A stretch of 64,000 nt of DNA, taken from NCBI GenBank assembly GCA_021229015.1, contig CM037785.1, positions 34,521,062 to 34,585,061 on the forward strand, written 5' to 3'. The notes under the pieces were generated by a model, which worked only from the letters and a program-made list of their open reading frames with translations, had not been told where the DNA came from and ran no database searches. Below are positions 25,111 to 36,375 of this stretch, one piece after another; position 1 is the stretch's first letter, and the number at the start of each line of letters is the position of its first letter. A program made the position numbers and the translations under genes. Source of the stretch: Solen grandis (lineage: Eukaryota; Mollusca; Bivalvia; Adapedonta; Solenidae).

Positions 25111-28100
25111 TACTTACACTTTGACTACCACACTGACCTACACAATACCATTTGGTCTTCAATTTTGTCTTTATAAACAAATCACCACCCACAATGATAG
25201 CAGAACTTAGGCATGCTAAATACATGTACACTGATATCTATAATACAAGAGATGGTGCATTTAATAATTCAACCATTATCCTATTAGCCATCAATAAATC
25301 ATAATCATGGTCCTTCAAATGCTTTAAAAGACTTCAGTGCAAATGCAAGCATCCACTGTTCATCTGCTATAAGTCTATAGAGGCTTTGCAATTACTATGA
25401 AATTCAAACGACCATGATCACAAATTAATGAAGGATGGATTACCTTAATTCTTTAGCTGCGGCTTGCAAGATACACAGCCTTAAAATTATTGAGATATCA
25501 AACAGTGGAAGTGAATTAAGGTTCTTATCTCTGATCAAAATATATAACGTCACTTCAACTTAAAAACACTTAGAACTAAGGTATGATCAAGGTGTAATGA
25601 AATTAAGGTAAGTTTAAAGAATGAGTCAGCCCTCACCTACCCACCCCCTGGCAAAAACACTTGGGAAGGACTATTTATGAATGAAGACACTGCAGATAAC
25701 AGACAGGCTAGATAAACCAACCCTGTCCTGACTAGACGGTAAACAAAACCTTGTCTCGCTTCCACGTTGTTATCTTGTCCCGACCCATTGCGTAAGCAAT
25801 AATCACTGCACATTTTACTGATCAGCACAAACTATGTGTGGCAGGTTACATGTCATTTAAAGAAGTCTCTGTTTCAAATAATTGATTTTGAATGACTGAT
25901 AATACCAAAACACTAAAAAAAATTTAAAAAAAATGACCATGACAATTTTTGTCAATACATTTATCAATTGAGTTAACTGAAATCTCTGGTCCATGATCAG
26001 TCACAAGGATAAAAGATATGCTCCAAACTGTTTAATGGCCACCCTGCCAATCCCAATCAGACTTATGTTTTTTGCCATGTGATTTTACAATCCAGATTAA
26101 ATCACAGTGTATAACGTAAGGTACCGTATCACACATGCTGGTAATATTACACATGCTGGTAATGTATGATAATGTCTCGTTTATTTTTTTTCCCAAATCT
26201 GGATCATTTCCAAACCAATTTAAAACCTAATATTAAACATGCTTAAAACAAACAAAAGAAGACCTTAGTACAATAGCCCAAATAACAGAAGAATAGAAAG
26301 GCTATCATAACTGTCTATACAGATTTCATACCCATCTCGACACAAGCTTTTCTATTCATAAAACATGGGTTTATTTCTGGTGTGACCTCAAGGACACTGT
26401 ACAAGCACACGCTATGGGCAGTTTTTATGGGCATACTTTTTGAAGTCCCTAGCAAACCACTGAGGGACTTGTAAACGAACCGTCAGCTGTCTGAAGCTTT
26501 GATATGGAAATGAGCTCAAACATGTCATCAGACTTTGAGTAAAAAAAACATGTTTAAGGACACTGGCGCATGGCAGCAACCCTTCAGTATCACATTTTAT
26601 TAATAAATACCTAATTACAGAGCCCATTAGGAGACTTAACGGCTGACATTACTTCACATGGAAGCTATAACAAGAGTCTGGCTACAGAGAGTAATCTGTG
26701 CAATGAATTGTAGCTTTGTACAGAATTAATCATATAATATTAGTATACATATCTAGAGACTCCGAAGTTTTAAAAGAGACTGTAACATTAAAATGACACC
26801 ATTATATGACAACTGACACCTTATCAAAGGAGGACATTCGGACAAGGCACAGATCAGTGACATAAAGTATGAAGCACGGGAAAACACTTCAAGCAAATTT
26901 CTTTGCTGCTAACAATAATTTCTTTTGTTGAAGGTTAGACAGACCGCAATAATTTCCAAGCGAGTCGGTAAATTCAAAGTACTGGTTCACATAATTATAA
27001 AAATAAGAGCCCTATGAGTCAGCACTGCTGAATGAGCATGTCTATGTGAGCAGAGGCACTATAGCGGACATTAGGTGCCACATTCCCTGAAGCCCAACGC
27101 AAGATTTCTTATAAGACTTCCCTAAGACAAGACGTCTAGAGCTTTAAAACCCCATCTTGCAAATCTCATGGATTTGAAGACAATATAATGCCAAGACTTT
27201 ATTTTTTATAACCCATTCGATATGCGTCTTTGACAAATATGCCGACAATAGATCCCTGAGACGGCAATTGAATTTCAACAAACTAATAAGACATGAGGCC
27301 ACTTTTCTGCACCCATCAGCGACTGAGCAATTAAATCAACAAAACACAACCACACACAAAAAAAATTCTGGAGTTTTTATATAATCAAGTCAAATCATCT
27401 ACACAGGAACTTAGGTTTTACATCCAGCTCGGATATGCACCAACAGATTTTGGCGTAATGAATAAAAAATTAAACAAGAAAAACAAGATGACAGCGAATT
27501 AGCGGACTGCCAAAGAAGCACACCTGTTGGTGAGGCAACAGTGAATGAAGAGGGAGATCCTGACACTGGTTTGCCTGCCTGTACATTATTGATAAGTATG
27601 ACATATGGTAACTCTGAGGCTCACCAAGTCAATAGGATATGACAGCCAGGTAAAAAATCTCAGTATAACCCAAAGGACCAATTAGCCAACACTGAGGCAA
27701 TCTGCACTTCTAGTTATGTAAGAAGTGTAATTACTATTCTAATACTGAGGAACAAATCATGGTCCTCAGGAGTACTTCTAGAATATTCTAAGTTCATTTT
27801 TTTTACAGAAGTATTCTACATTTTTACTTTAGTGATTTGAAATGGTGATAAACAGATTAACTATGACAAGTTCATCACACTCAAATTCAGAATTATTTCT
27901 AATTTTTCATTTACTTACAAATAAACAATCTTATTTTATTTTGAAACTTCAAATAAGAGTCCACCATAACTTACTTTACTTTTTGAAATAACCACTCCAG
28001 TATATTTAAATATCATTTATATGTGGAAAATGTTAATGCAGGTCTAATTAAATTTGTCACGAAGATTTAATTGAATTTTTAACCAACACAAACCTGAAGT

Positions 28101-28505
28101 TTAATGTGTTTTGAACAACGATTTACATCTACTTTCTTTGTAGCAGTAGAAAGTGAAGAGAAGAGGGATTGATAATTATCAGCACCACTGCAGTTATCAT
28201 TATTCATATCAATTTTATCAACGGGCAATCAGCAATAAACATTTACAGCACTTATTGTACCCTGTTCTACATTTACAAAACATGTCTCTATTTACTTAGC
28301 AAAACACCGACCTGATCAATTTATATCAACCAAAAAATATTAGATTTTCGTGTCGCTTATACCCAACTATTATCAGCAAGTAGAATCAACCACAAAAATA
28401 TATCATAAAAACGACATAATGGGAAACCCTGTCCGTTATATCTCGGGCTGATGTGAAATCAATTAAAATCCTACGAGACTGATGTGAATGGCAGATAGTA
28501 AGCGC
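25111..28505. other. Non-coding DNA adjoining the FAT donor site
   Basis: Intronic by position. It contains a short tandem repeat at 26131-26163. I found no cadherin-like exon on the minus strand; a 47-codon open stretch around 28090-28230 lacks cadherin motifs. Confidence 0.55.
26131..26163 (+). repeat. 18-bp tandem duplication (second copy 15 bp)
   Basis: ACACATGCTGGTAATATT is followed directly by ACACATGCTGGTAAT. Confidence 0.9.
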
Positions 28506-28511
28506 ACTTAC
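28506..28511 (-). other. Splice donor of the FAT first coding exon (GTAAGT)
   Basis: The minus strand reads AATG|GTAAGTGC with the break between 28512 and 28511. It splits the glycine codon after FTIDSN in phase 1. Past the donor the frame degenerates to KCAYYLPFTSVS and a stop. In vertebrate FAT genes the large exon ends at the same point (GLGRFSID..G), as far as I recall. Confidence 0.85.
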
Positions 28512-31500
28512 CATTACTATCAATGGTGAACCTGCCAAGGCCAGTGCCATCTCGAATGGAGTAAGTAACACCATCTCCATCACCATCAGGATCGGTTGCC
28601 GTAACAAACATCACCGTTGTACCAACAGGCTCGTTTTCATTTACATATCCATGCGCAAAGAAATTTTGAAACACAGGTGGTTGTAGGTTTTCATTCACAT
28701 CCACCACCTCAATATTTAAGAAACATGCTGATATCAACGGTGGGACACCGCCATCATGCGCACGAATACTGATATTATGAATCTGCTGAACTTCGTAATC
28801 CAAACTTTTTATTAACCTAATCACTCCAGTTTCTGAATCAATTTCAAAGTAATCCTCTCCATAGACTAACTTGTATGTGACTTCTCCATTTTTGACTAAC
28901 TTGTATGTGACTTCTCCATTTTTCCCTTCATCACTATCAGCTGCTGTAACAACAGTAATCACTGCACCAACCGGAATATCTTCCCGCAACCGGACATTGT
29001 ACACATCTGGAGTGAACTGTGGGACCACATCATTCACATCGGTTAGTTCTACCATAACAGTTGCTGTGGAACTCAGGCTTATTTCTTTCTCTCCCTTGTC
29101 TGAAGCTCTCACCAGAATCTTGTAGACCTTGTGCTGTTCTCTGTCTAGTTTTTTACTGACTAAAATTATCCCATTAGTTGGATTGATTGAGAAATGGTTT
29201 GTATCAGAAACGATGGCGTACGAAACCAGTGCATTATCTCCAAGATCTTGATCTGTGGCTGACACCTGAGTGACTGTAGAATTAATGACAATATTTTCAG
29301 AGATCTTAGTAAAGTATTCATCTTGCTCAAATTTTGGACTGTTATCATTTTCATCGACGACTTTCACAAGTATGGCAATTTCAGAAGACAGACTTGGTGA
29401 GCCCATATCTGAAACCTCCACCAGAAGATTGAACCTATCCCTCGTCTCTCTGTCCAGTTGTGTCATTATGATTAGCTGACCTGAATGCATGTCTACTTTG
29501 AAGTATCCATCCTCATCACCATCTTTTATGACATACACCAAATGACCATTGAACCCATAATCCTCATCTTTAGCTTCAAGCTTAGCTACAACACTTCCAA
29601 CAGCAAGCCCTTCGGAGAGATCCAGTTTAGATGGCACAGAAGAATTGAAGACAGGCGGATTGTTCTCCACTGTTACTATATCCTGTGGGATCCCAAAGTT
29701 GGTGTCCACGTTATTCTGCCGTGAAAGTGTCACAAGCTCTTGCAAATGCTGGAATATTTCTGTTGTTTGGCACTTGATGTTCACTAGACTGTTTGCTAGC
29801 TGGGTGCTGTGTTTGGAATTGACGAGGGTCATCTCGATGTTGATTGGTTCTGAAATATGGATGCCATCCTTGGCAGTGATCACCAGATGCTTCTTATCTT
29901 CTGTGACACCAGCCAGTGAGCAGTTAAGGAATATCCTTGCTGACTCCCGGTGTATCCGGAAACAGTTCCCTTCATTTCCAGACTCTATGTGGTACTGGAT
30001 TACATCATTGATATCAAAATCTATGGCTGGCACAATAAGCAACTCAGTTCCAACAGGAGCATCCCTAGATAAGTAACCTTGGCAGTTGGCCTTTTCAAAA
30101 TATGGCTGGTTGTCATTAACATCTTGCAGATTTATTGTAAAAATCATTTCTGATTCTCTGACAAATGGTGTTCCCCAGTCAGTGACTCTAACATTCAGCC
30201 TATAGGAATGCCTCATTGTTTCATAATCAAGCTCAGTTGTTGTTTTTATAACTCCCGAAAATGGATCAATTTCAAATGGAACATTTTTCACATTTATGAT
30301 TGAGAAGCTGATACGGCCATTTTCATTGCTATCTTTGTCTATGGCACCTATCTGGAAAACACTGGATCCAACTGGTAGATTTTCTTGAATATACACTTCA
30401 GACACATTGTCTGTGATCTCGAATTCCGGTGCATTATCATTATTGTCGGTGATGGTAATATTCACTGTGGTTATCTCAGGAATGGCTGGTCTTCTATGTA
30501 AGGTGTCAATAAGAATCACTTTAAGCTGCACATTTGAGACTTTTTCAGCATCTAGACTAGATGAGGTAGATACAAGACCAGTTTTAGAATTTATTTTAAA
30601 CATGTTGTTGGCATTACCTTCAACGATCTCAAACTTCACATCGAAGAGACTTTCTCCCTCACCAATAGATACAAATGTTAATGGTGTGTTTATTGGTGCC
30701 AACTCTTCCACACTCACACTGTACACAGCTTGTGTGAACTTTGGACCAATGTTTGAGTTCAGCACACTTATGAAGAAAGACTTGTTGGTGGACAGAGGTG
30801 ATTCCCCCTTGTCCGTAGCTTGCAATGTTACATTAAAACCAACAGCTGGGAGAGCCGAGCCCGACACTTGTGATAACTTGACGCGATATTCTCCCTCCAG
30901 CTCTCCTTTCTGGAGACTGAGAAGGTTGCCAAAGTTCCCGCTTACTATTTTGAGAGACTTTATTTCCCCATTCACCCCTACATCTTTATCCTCCACTTGA
31001 ACCATGGCAAGAGTAATCTCCTCCTCCCCAGGTTCAGAAATGCTTGGCAGTTGAGTCACAATAATTTCTGGTGCATGAAAGTTGACTTGGATCACGTGCA
31101 CAGTGAGCTTGGCCGGCCTCTTGCGGCCTTGGTACCCATACACTGGGCCACGATCTTCCGCAAGAATGTCTATTGTATATTCCTTCTGCTTGAAATAATC
31201 CAGAGGTCTTGTGAGAGAAATCACGCCACTTGTTGGATGGACTGCAAAGACATTTGTTTTCTGTACGAAGCTATAGTAGATCTCCGCATTAATTCCCTCA
31301 TCTCCATCATATGCAGAAACGTGGGTGATGCTTGTATGGAGGGGCGTGTCTTCACGCACACTGACATTATATGAACTATAATCAAACAGAGGAGTCAAGT
31401 CATTCAGATCTGACACGTATATCATGAGATTTGTTGTCGTCTCATAAATTACACCATCTTTATTTTCGATGGTCGCTTTAATTTTCAGCTTATAATCTGA

Positions 31501-31881
31501 CCGAAATTCCCGGTTGAGTCTACCATAGCTACTGGAATGTGTTCGCACTAATAAAAAGCTGAAATCTCCCAAAAGATAATCTTCAACCTTAAAAAGATCT
31601 TCTGTAGTGTCAATAATATGATATGAGATTTTTAGTGGGTGACCTTCTGGTATATATATTCCCATCTTCGATGCGGGCGTTACAAACATTTTTCCCAGTG
31701 AGTTTTCTGGGATTGTGGCGTTGTATTGATCCTGAGTGAAGTGAATGTCTGTGAGGGAAAACTTGGTGGACCCCGCGGTTGCTACGGAGATGGTTGCTAT
31801 GGTGAAGGTTGTAAGCCATATTAGCCACTTGGTGAATACTGTACCAGGCAAGGGTGCCATGACGACTGCCATCCTCAGCAT
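28512..31881 (-). CDS. FAT1: FAT-like giant protocadherin, first coding exon (N-terminal part)
   Basis: This exon encodes 1123 residues plus one base of the next codon (splice phase 1). FAT proteins are very large single-pass membrane cadherins acting in cell adhesion and planar polarity. A signal peptide covers about residues 4-37 (hydrophobic WLIWLTTFTIATISVATAG). Cadherin repeats follow at roughly 43-166, 167-275, 276-381, 382-486, 487-595, 596-690, 741-850, 851-955 and 956-1070, with a tenth starting at 1071. Calcium-binding motifs are visible, such as DNNDNAPEF (479), DVNDNQPYF (587), DENDNSPKF (843) and the LDRE/LDYE motifs. The N-terminus (QDQYNATIPENS, KMGIYIPEG), the spacer with cysteine after repeat 6 (690-740) and the closing GTGLGRFTID match the arrangement I recall for vertebrate FAT1/2/3. 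In those genes too, one huge exon encodes this part. The start at 31881 is the first in-frame ATG; ATG4 at 31872 has a better context (AGGATGG) and may be the true start. FAT1 versus FAT2/3 orthology is not resolved. A 30-bp in-frame tandem duplication affects residues 987-1006. Confidence 0.93.
28864..28923 (-). repeat. FAT1: 30-bp perfect tandem duplication inside FAT cadherin repeat 9
   Basis: Positions 28864-28893 and 28894-28923 are identical. The duplication is in frame and encodes KNGEVTYKLV twice (residues 987-996 and 997-1006). It adds ten residues to a beta-strand region that has no such insertion in the other cadherin repeats of this protein. Confidence 0.95.
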
Positions 31882-31888
31882 GGCTCAT
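31610..31888 (-). other. Overlapping out-of-frame upstream ORF in the FAT exon
   Basis: The spliced exon begins GGGATGAGCC, so an ATG at 31888 lies seven bases ahead of the FAT start in another frame. That frame stays open for 92 codons, to 31610, overlapping the FAT coding sequence. The context (G at -3, A at +4) is moderate. It is more likely a scanning obstacle than a protein gene; leaky scanning to the strong ATG at 31872 would bypass it. Confidence 0.3.
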
Positions 31889-31891
31889 CCC

Positions 31892-31910
31892 CTGAAACAA
31901 ACAACAGAAC
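31892..31910 (-). other. Splice acceptor before the FAT first coding exon
   Basis: On the minus strand a T-rich tract reads CTGTTGTTTGTTTCAG and ends at 31892, directly before GGGATGAGCC. The exon therefore starts at 31891, ten bases before the start codon, so the transcript must have at least one untranslated exon further right in the window or beyond it. Confidence 0.8.
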
Positions 31911-34900
31911 ACTGACAGTTACCATGGCAACAGATCATTTCTCCATCAATAAGGTCACTGAAACGCAGTAAAACTATGCTTCTTTTGTAATAAATAAAAC
32001 TTCAGTATAACCTACTTCAAAAATTAATCACTCGGAAAAAAATATATGATATACTGTAACCATGGGTTCCTTGTCTTCTTCTTTTCGTGAAAGAACATTT
32101 TCAACCACAAGAAAGTGTCAATTTCAATCATGGAGGATCCCACTTCATATCCCCTGTAATAATCTCCAGATTATGCCGAAGTGCTTTCCGCTGAATTGTT
32201 TAGAGGGTGTTACAATAAAAAGGACAGAAATGTATTTCATCAAATTGAAAAGGCTTCACATTTTAAGATGCTGAAGTCATTGTTACACCCTTGTTTTATG
32301 TTCACTATGTTCTAGCACATTCACTTGTTGAGGAAACATTTGGCATGAGGTATGTTGATATAGTAATACAATATATACATAAACAAACATATGAAAGATT
32401 AAAAACTGAATATTTTATAGGAGTCTCACTTGTGAAAATTACATTGAAATATAAATCATCACTGAGTAAAATCTCTTTATTCCAGAAACAGAAATCAAAT
32501 GTTCATAAACTGTTCTAGATTTGGTTCATGAAAAGTTCTTGAACTTGAAATCTTCTTAATCTGAGTTAAAAAACTAATGTTTTAGAAATTCAACCATTTA
32601 GAGTTCACATATTAATCTGATACTCAATTTATGATGAGTTCTTGAAAAAAATCAAGAATAAATCTTGCCTGCTTGTCCATGTTGTTTAATCATGGTCTGC
32701 ACTGTTTGCTATTCAGTCAATATATTTTTAACAAACACCCCTATAAACGACTAATGGTACTGTCCAAAATGAAGAAAGGTCAAGTCCAGTTAAGAAATTT
32801 AGTATGGTAGGGTAAACAATAGGCAAAAATTCACAAAATGTGTGTCTGATATTTCTACAATTTAATTCCAACCATCTCTTTACAAGGCCTCTGTCATGCT
32901 TAGTGTATATTTTTTGTTATATTAAAGAGAGAGGAGTAAGAGATATTGACATGCAGACCTTCTGACTAGCCTGTCTTCACTTGGCTGCTTTTCTGTCAAA
33001 TTCAATACACAATACCGTCTTCAATAAAGAGTTTAACTTGCCAATACACCGTCTCAACAGGAAAACAAATTTCGCTGATACGACTCAACTAATTGTACAA
33101 GAAATATAAACTTTCAAAACTAATTTCAGTTTGTTAACTTTACTCACTCTAAAGATTCATGACTTGTGTATACAAACACTTAAGTTCTCCCGACAAAATA
33201 CCAGTGTTATTCATAGCATACCTAAGCTTAATGAAGAGCTTTGTGTGGCAGACTGCTTCTTTTCTGTTTACAAATTGCTGAGGACAGAATGAAAAGTGGG
33301 CAGATAGTGTCTATGAAAATGTGTGCAACATTTCCTGTATGCACTATACATCCCATTAGCTGAATAGTTTTCTTATCAAGGCAGTGCTATGAATGTACCT
33401 TCCAAGGCAGATTTAGACCGAAACCGAACTGTTTTGGGGTGCACCGAGCGAGCTAGTTATATTATTTTGATCTGCTGAAGTTGTTTCCCAGATATGACAT
33501 GTGCCTAGGAGATTTGAACACTCCGTGACACGGACAACAAACTTACAGTGCATGCTGCATTAAGATGGCATTACCATGCAGAATATTATATAACATGCAG
33601 ACCACTAGAGCATGTTTATACATCATATTTAACTGATTTATCATATAAATAATCCAGGTGTCTCATTAGACTTCATATTTTGTGAGTAGTGTCCCTGATT
33701 TTCTGAATAGCTCCTATATATTTATAAATATATGGGGGTTGCTCAACTTTTTAGCAAATTTTTTTTCAAGGACTCCAGCTTTTTGAATCCTTGTGGAATC
33801 TCTGTAGTCTACCAGCATTTTAGTGCCTTCATAAAATATAGATTCAACTGAATAAATGTGGGTTATCCCAAGGCCCCCTCAAGCATCTGTAGATCTACAC
33901 ATGGAGTTTTCAGAATTATAAACATACATATGGGTTACTCAGATAACCTGCAGCTCAAACAACCACATGCCTTACCTGGCCTTGATAACAAATCGAAATC
34001 TGGTTGGTAATTTTCCCTTTGTTTCACAATGCATTAATGTTTACTTCTAAAATTAAATACTAATTAATAGGATGCCGACATTTTAGAAATTGCGTTTTCA
34101 TTAACACTGTAACCTCGAAAAAGTGCAACATGATTATGGCCACTGTGCATTCCATTTTCAATGAATCAGAAACCATTAAATGGGAATACTTAAATAATTA
34201 AAAACACTCCTGTAAATAGGTTATTTGATACTTTGAAACTTCACTGTAAGATCTTCCTCCCTTTTCCCAACCCCTCCACCTGCGAAAAAAGGACATTACC
34301 TCCAGCAATATAATATGAACCAAATCATCCCTTATAAAAAAAAAAAAATCATTTGCTAAAGAAAATTGTGCATATAACAAGACATTTTAGCTATTAAACT
34401 GAAGAAATAAGAAGAAAGCCCCATTCTGTAAAAGATAATATGCCAATAAACCATCTGAGATACCCAAGTCCTGGTGCAGTCAACCCCTCACTGAGAGATC
34501 TTTCTTCAGATGTTCATATACTTTGCCTGCTGATCCATTACAGACATACATATAACTGTCACACTGATAGCGAGAAAGTCAACAAGAGTTTAAGTGCTCC
34601 AATGAGGCAATTCAGCAGTATAATCCACTTTTGCCATAAAACTTTGACTAGACAGCTTCATAACCTACAGGAAGACTTGGAAGAAAACCCAAATGCATTT
34701 GTTGATAATTCAAACAAGATTAAAAGCATTTTGCGATGAGTGCGAGACAAACAAGTTTTCTAGAAAAGCATAAGCATAAAAAAATAGCTATTCAACAAAA
34801 TTAAACTTTGATTGAAATGCTTCTGGTATGCCAAGGATAAAACATGCAGGCACAGTTGCTGTAATGTCATCATTGTAAACGCACAAACAACTCTTTACCT

Positions 34901-35293
34901 AACTTTCCATACATTGCAGAACTCTGGGGTGTAAAATTTCTAAAATTATCACTTGCAGGCTGCCTAACCTTTCCAAAGTTTGCGACAGTACGATCAAGAA
35001 AATTACAAAGAAACATTCTGATTTTCTCTCGCCCTGCACAAATTTTTACTGACCAGGGCGAGCAGGCAAGTGGAATTTTACACCCCTGGCAGGATGTAAT
35101 CAAACATAATAGGCAAACATTTGTATCTGTTCAAGATGCTGTAATAAACCAATGTTGTTCTGCTGGGGATGGTTCAACTAAATTATGCATTTGGTTGATA
35201 ATGTTTGAAGATTAACATTTTCAACATCTTTTGTAAATAAAGAATGGCAAGGGTTATCTTAAACCTCTATTCCTGGATGAACCAGTAAAAACA

Positions 35294-35572
35294 AGAGTCG
35301 TCGAAACAAACATACATGCCCCCCCCACTCTCCCCCCCCACTCCCATCAAGGTCACTGTGACCTTGACCTTTGACCCAGTGACCCAAAAATCAATAGGGG
35401 TCATCTACTAGTCATGTCCTATCACCCTATGAAGTTTGAGAAATGTGGGCCCACAGGTTCTCCAGTTATTGATCGGAAATGATGTTGTCTACCGAAAGAC
35501 CAACCATCCGACCGACAATTGCAAAACAATATGCTCCCTCTTCTTTGAACGTCGAAGGGGGGCATAACATCT
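35294..35572 (+). mobile_element. Interspersed repeat with nuclear-receptor-type sites
   Basis: It contains C-rich runs at 35320-35340, then AGGTCACTGTGACCT (35350-35364) and TGACCTTTGACCC (35365-35377). A segment typical of a bivalve repeat I recall follows (CCTATGAAGTTTGAG, CAGTTATTGATCGGAAA), then a short degenerate CCATCCGACCGAC tract and GCAAAACAATATGCTCCC. No coding capacity. Boundaries are approximate. Confidence 0.5.
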
Positions 35573-36268
35573 CAAACGATAGAATTTTCTTGTGGAAATT
35601 CCAAAAAGATGCACCTGTCATACACATAGTTGTTCCTGAACCTTGGACCTTGTCATATTGGTACCTGGATATACCTGGAGAATTGTAAACAGACCGAGCC
35701 CAGTTGTCCCCCTCCCACTACATGCGACCTACATTTTCGGCCTACTAATCCCTCCATCTGCTTATACAGATAGGTGGGATCCATTATCTGTACCATTTTC
35801 TCCTGCAGTGAATTATCAACTTTATCAACTAAACTGATGAAATTGGGGACATTATCATAAAACATTATCGTTATCAGAATCATGGATTTACTTGCTACTG
35901 ATATTTAATGGAGACACATACGTCTGAACCTGATGAGGTTTTGTCATACACACTGAAATAATTTATCTAAAGTACTGAATTAAGCGCATTGTATTAATTT
36001 TCTTATTCATTATACAGCTGATCTGTCAATGACACCATCATGAAGAACATATTTCATAACATTATTTGATACATATAGATGACAGGTTCCGCCTACTCCA
36101 CATAAAAGATCTTTGCCAGTGAATTTAATAAATTATAAAGGCATGTCAAAGCATGCAGATATTAGCCTTTTCAAAATATTTCTCTAAAAAAATTAAAACA
36201 TTTCTTACTGAGTTCTTACATAACACCCATCGATAGCCAGAAGGGCTCAACAGCATATATTACAAGAT

Positions 36269-36375
36269 TGTTCTTTAGAATATGTGTCACCTGCTGAAGT
36301 GTGACAGAAAAAGTGTGACGGACAGACAGACAGATGGACAGACGACGGAAAAGTGATCCCTATGTGTCACCTCTG
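36269..36375 (-). mobile_element. Short HINE-like element, family 2, minus orientation
   Basis: Read on the minus strand it runs AGGTGACACATAGGGATCAC, a GTCT/GTCC tract, CGTCACACTTTTTC, CAGCAGGTGACACATA, then a small hairpin TTCTAAAGAA. The same order of parts is seen at 59674-59823, and in an enlarged version at 52751-54130. Confidence 0.65.

Noticed and set aside
28090..28230. Possible next FAT exon (DKIDMNNDNCSGADN)
   Set aside because: The open stretch is only about 47 codons between stops and lacks cadherin motifs and a matching acceptor.
28871..31374. Plus-strand open frames up to 197 codons opposite the FAT exon
   Set aside because: They are antisense shadows of the long cadherin frame and have no domain content.
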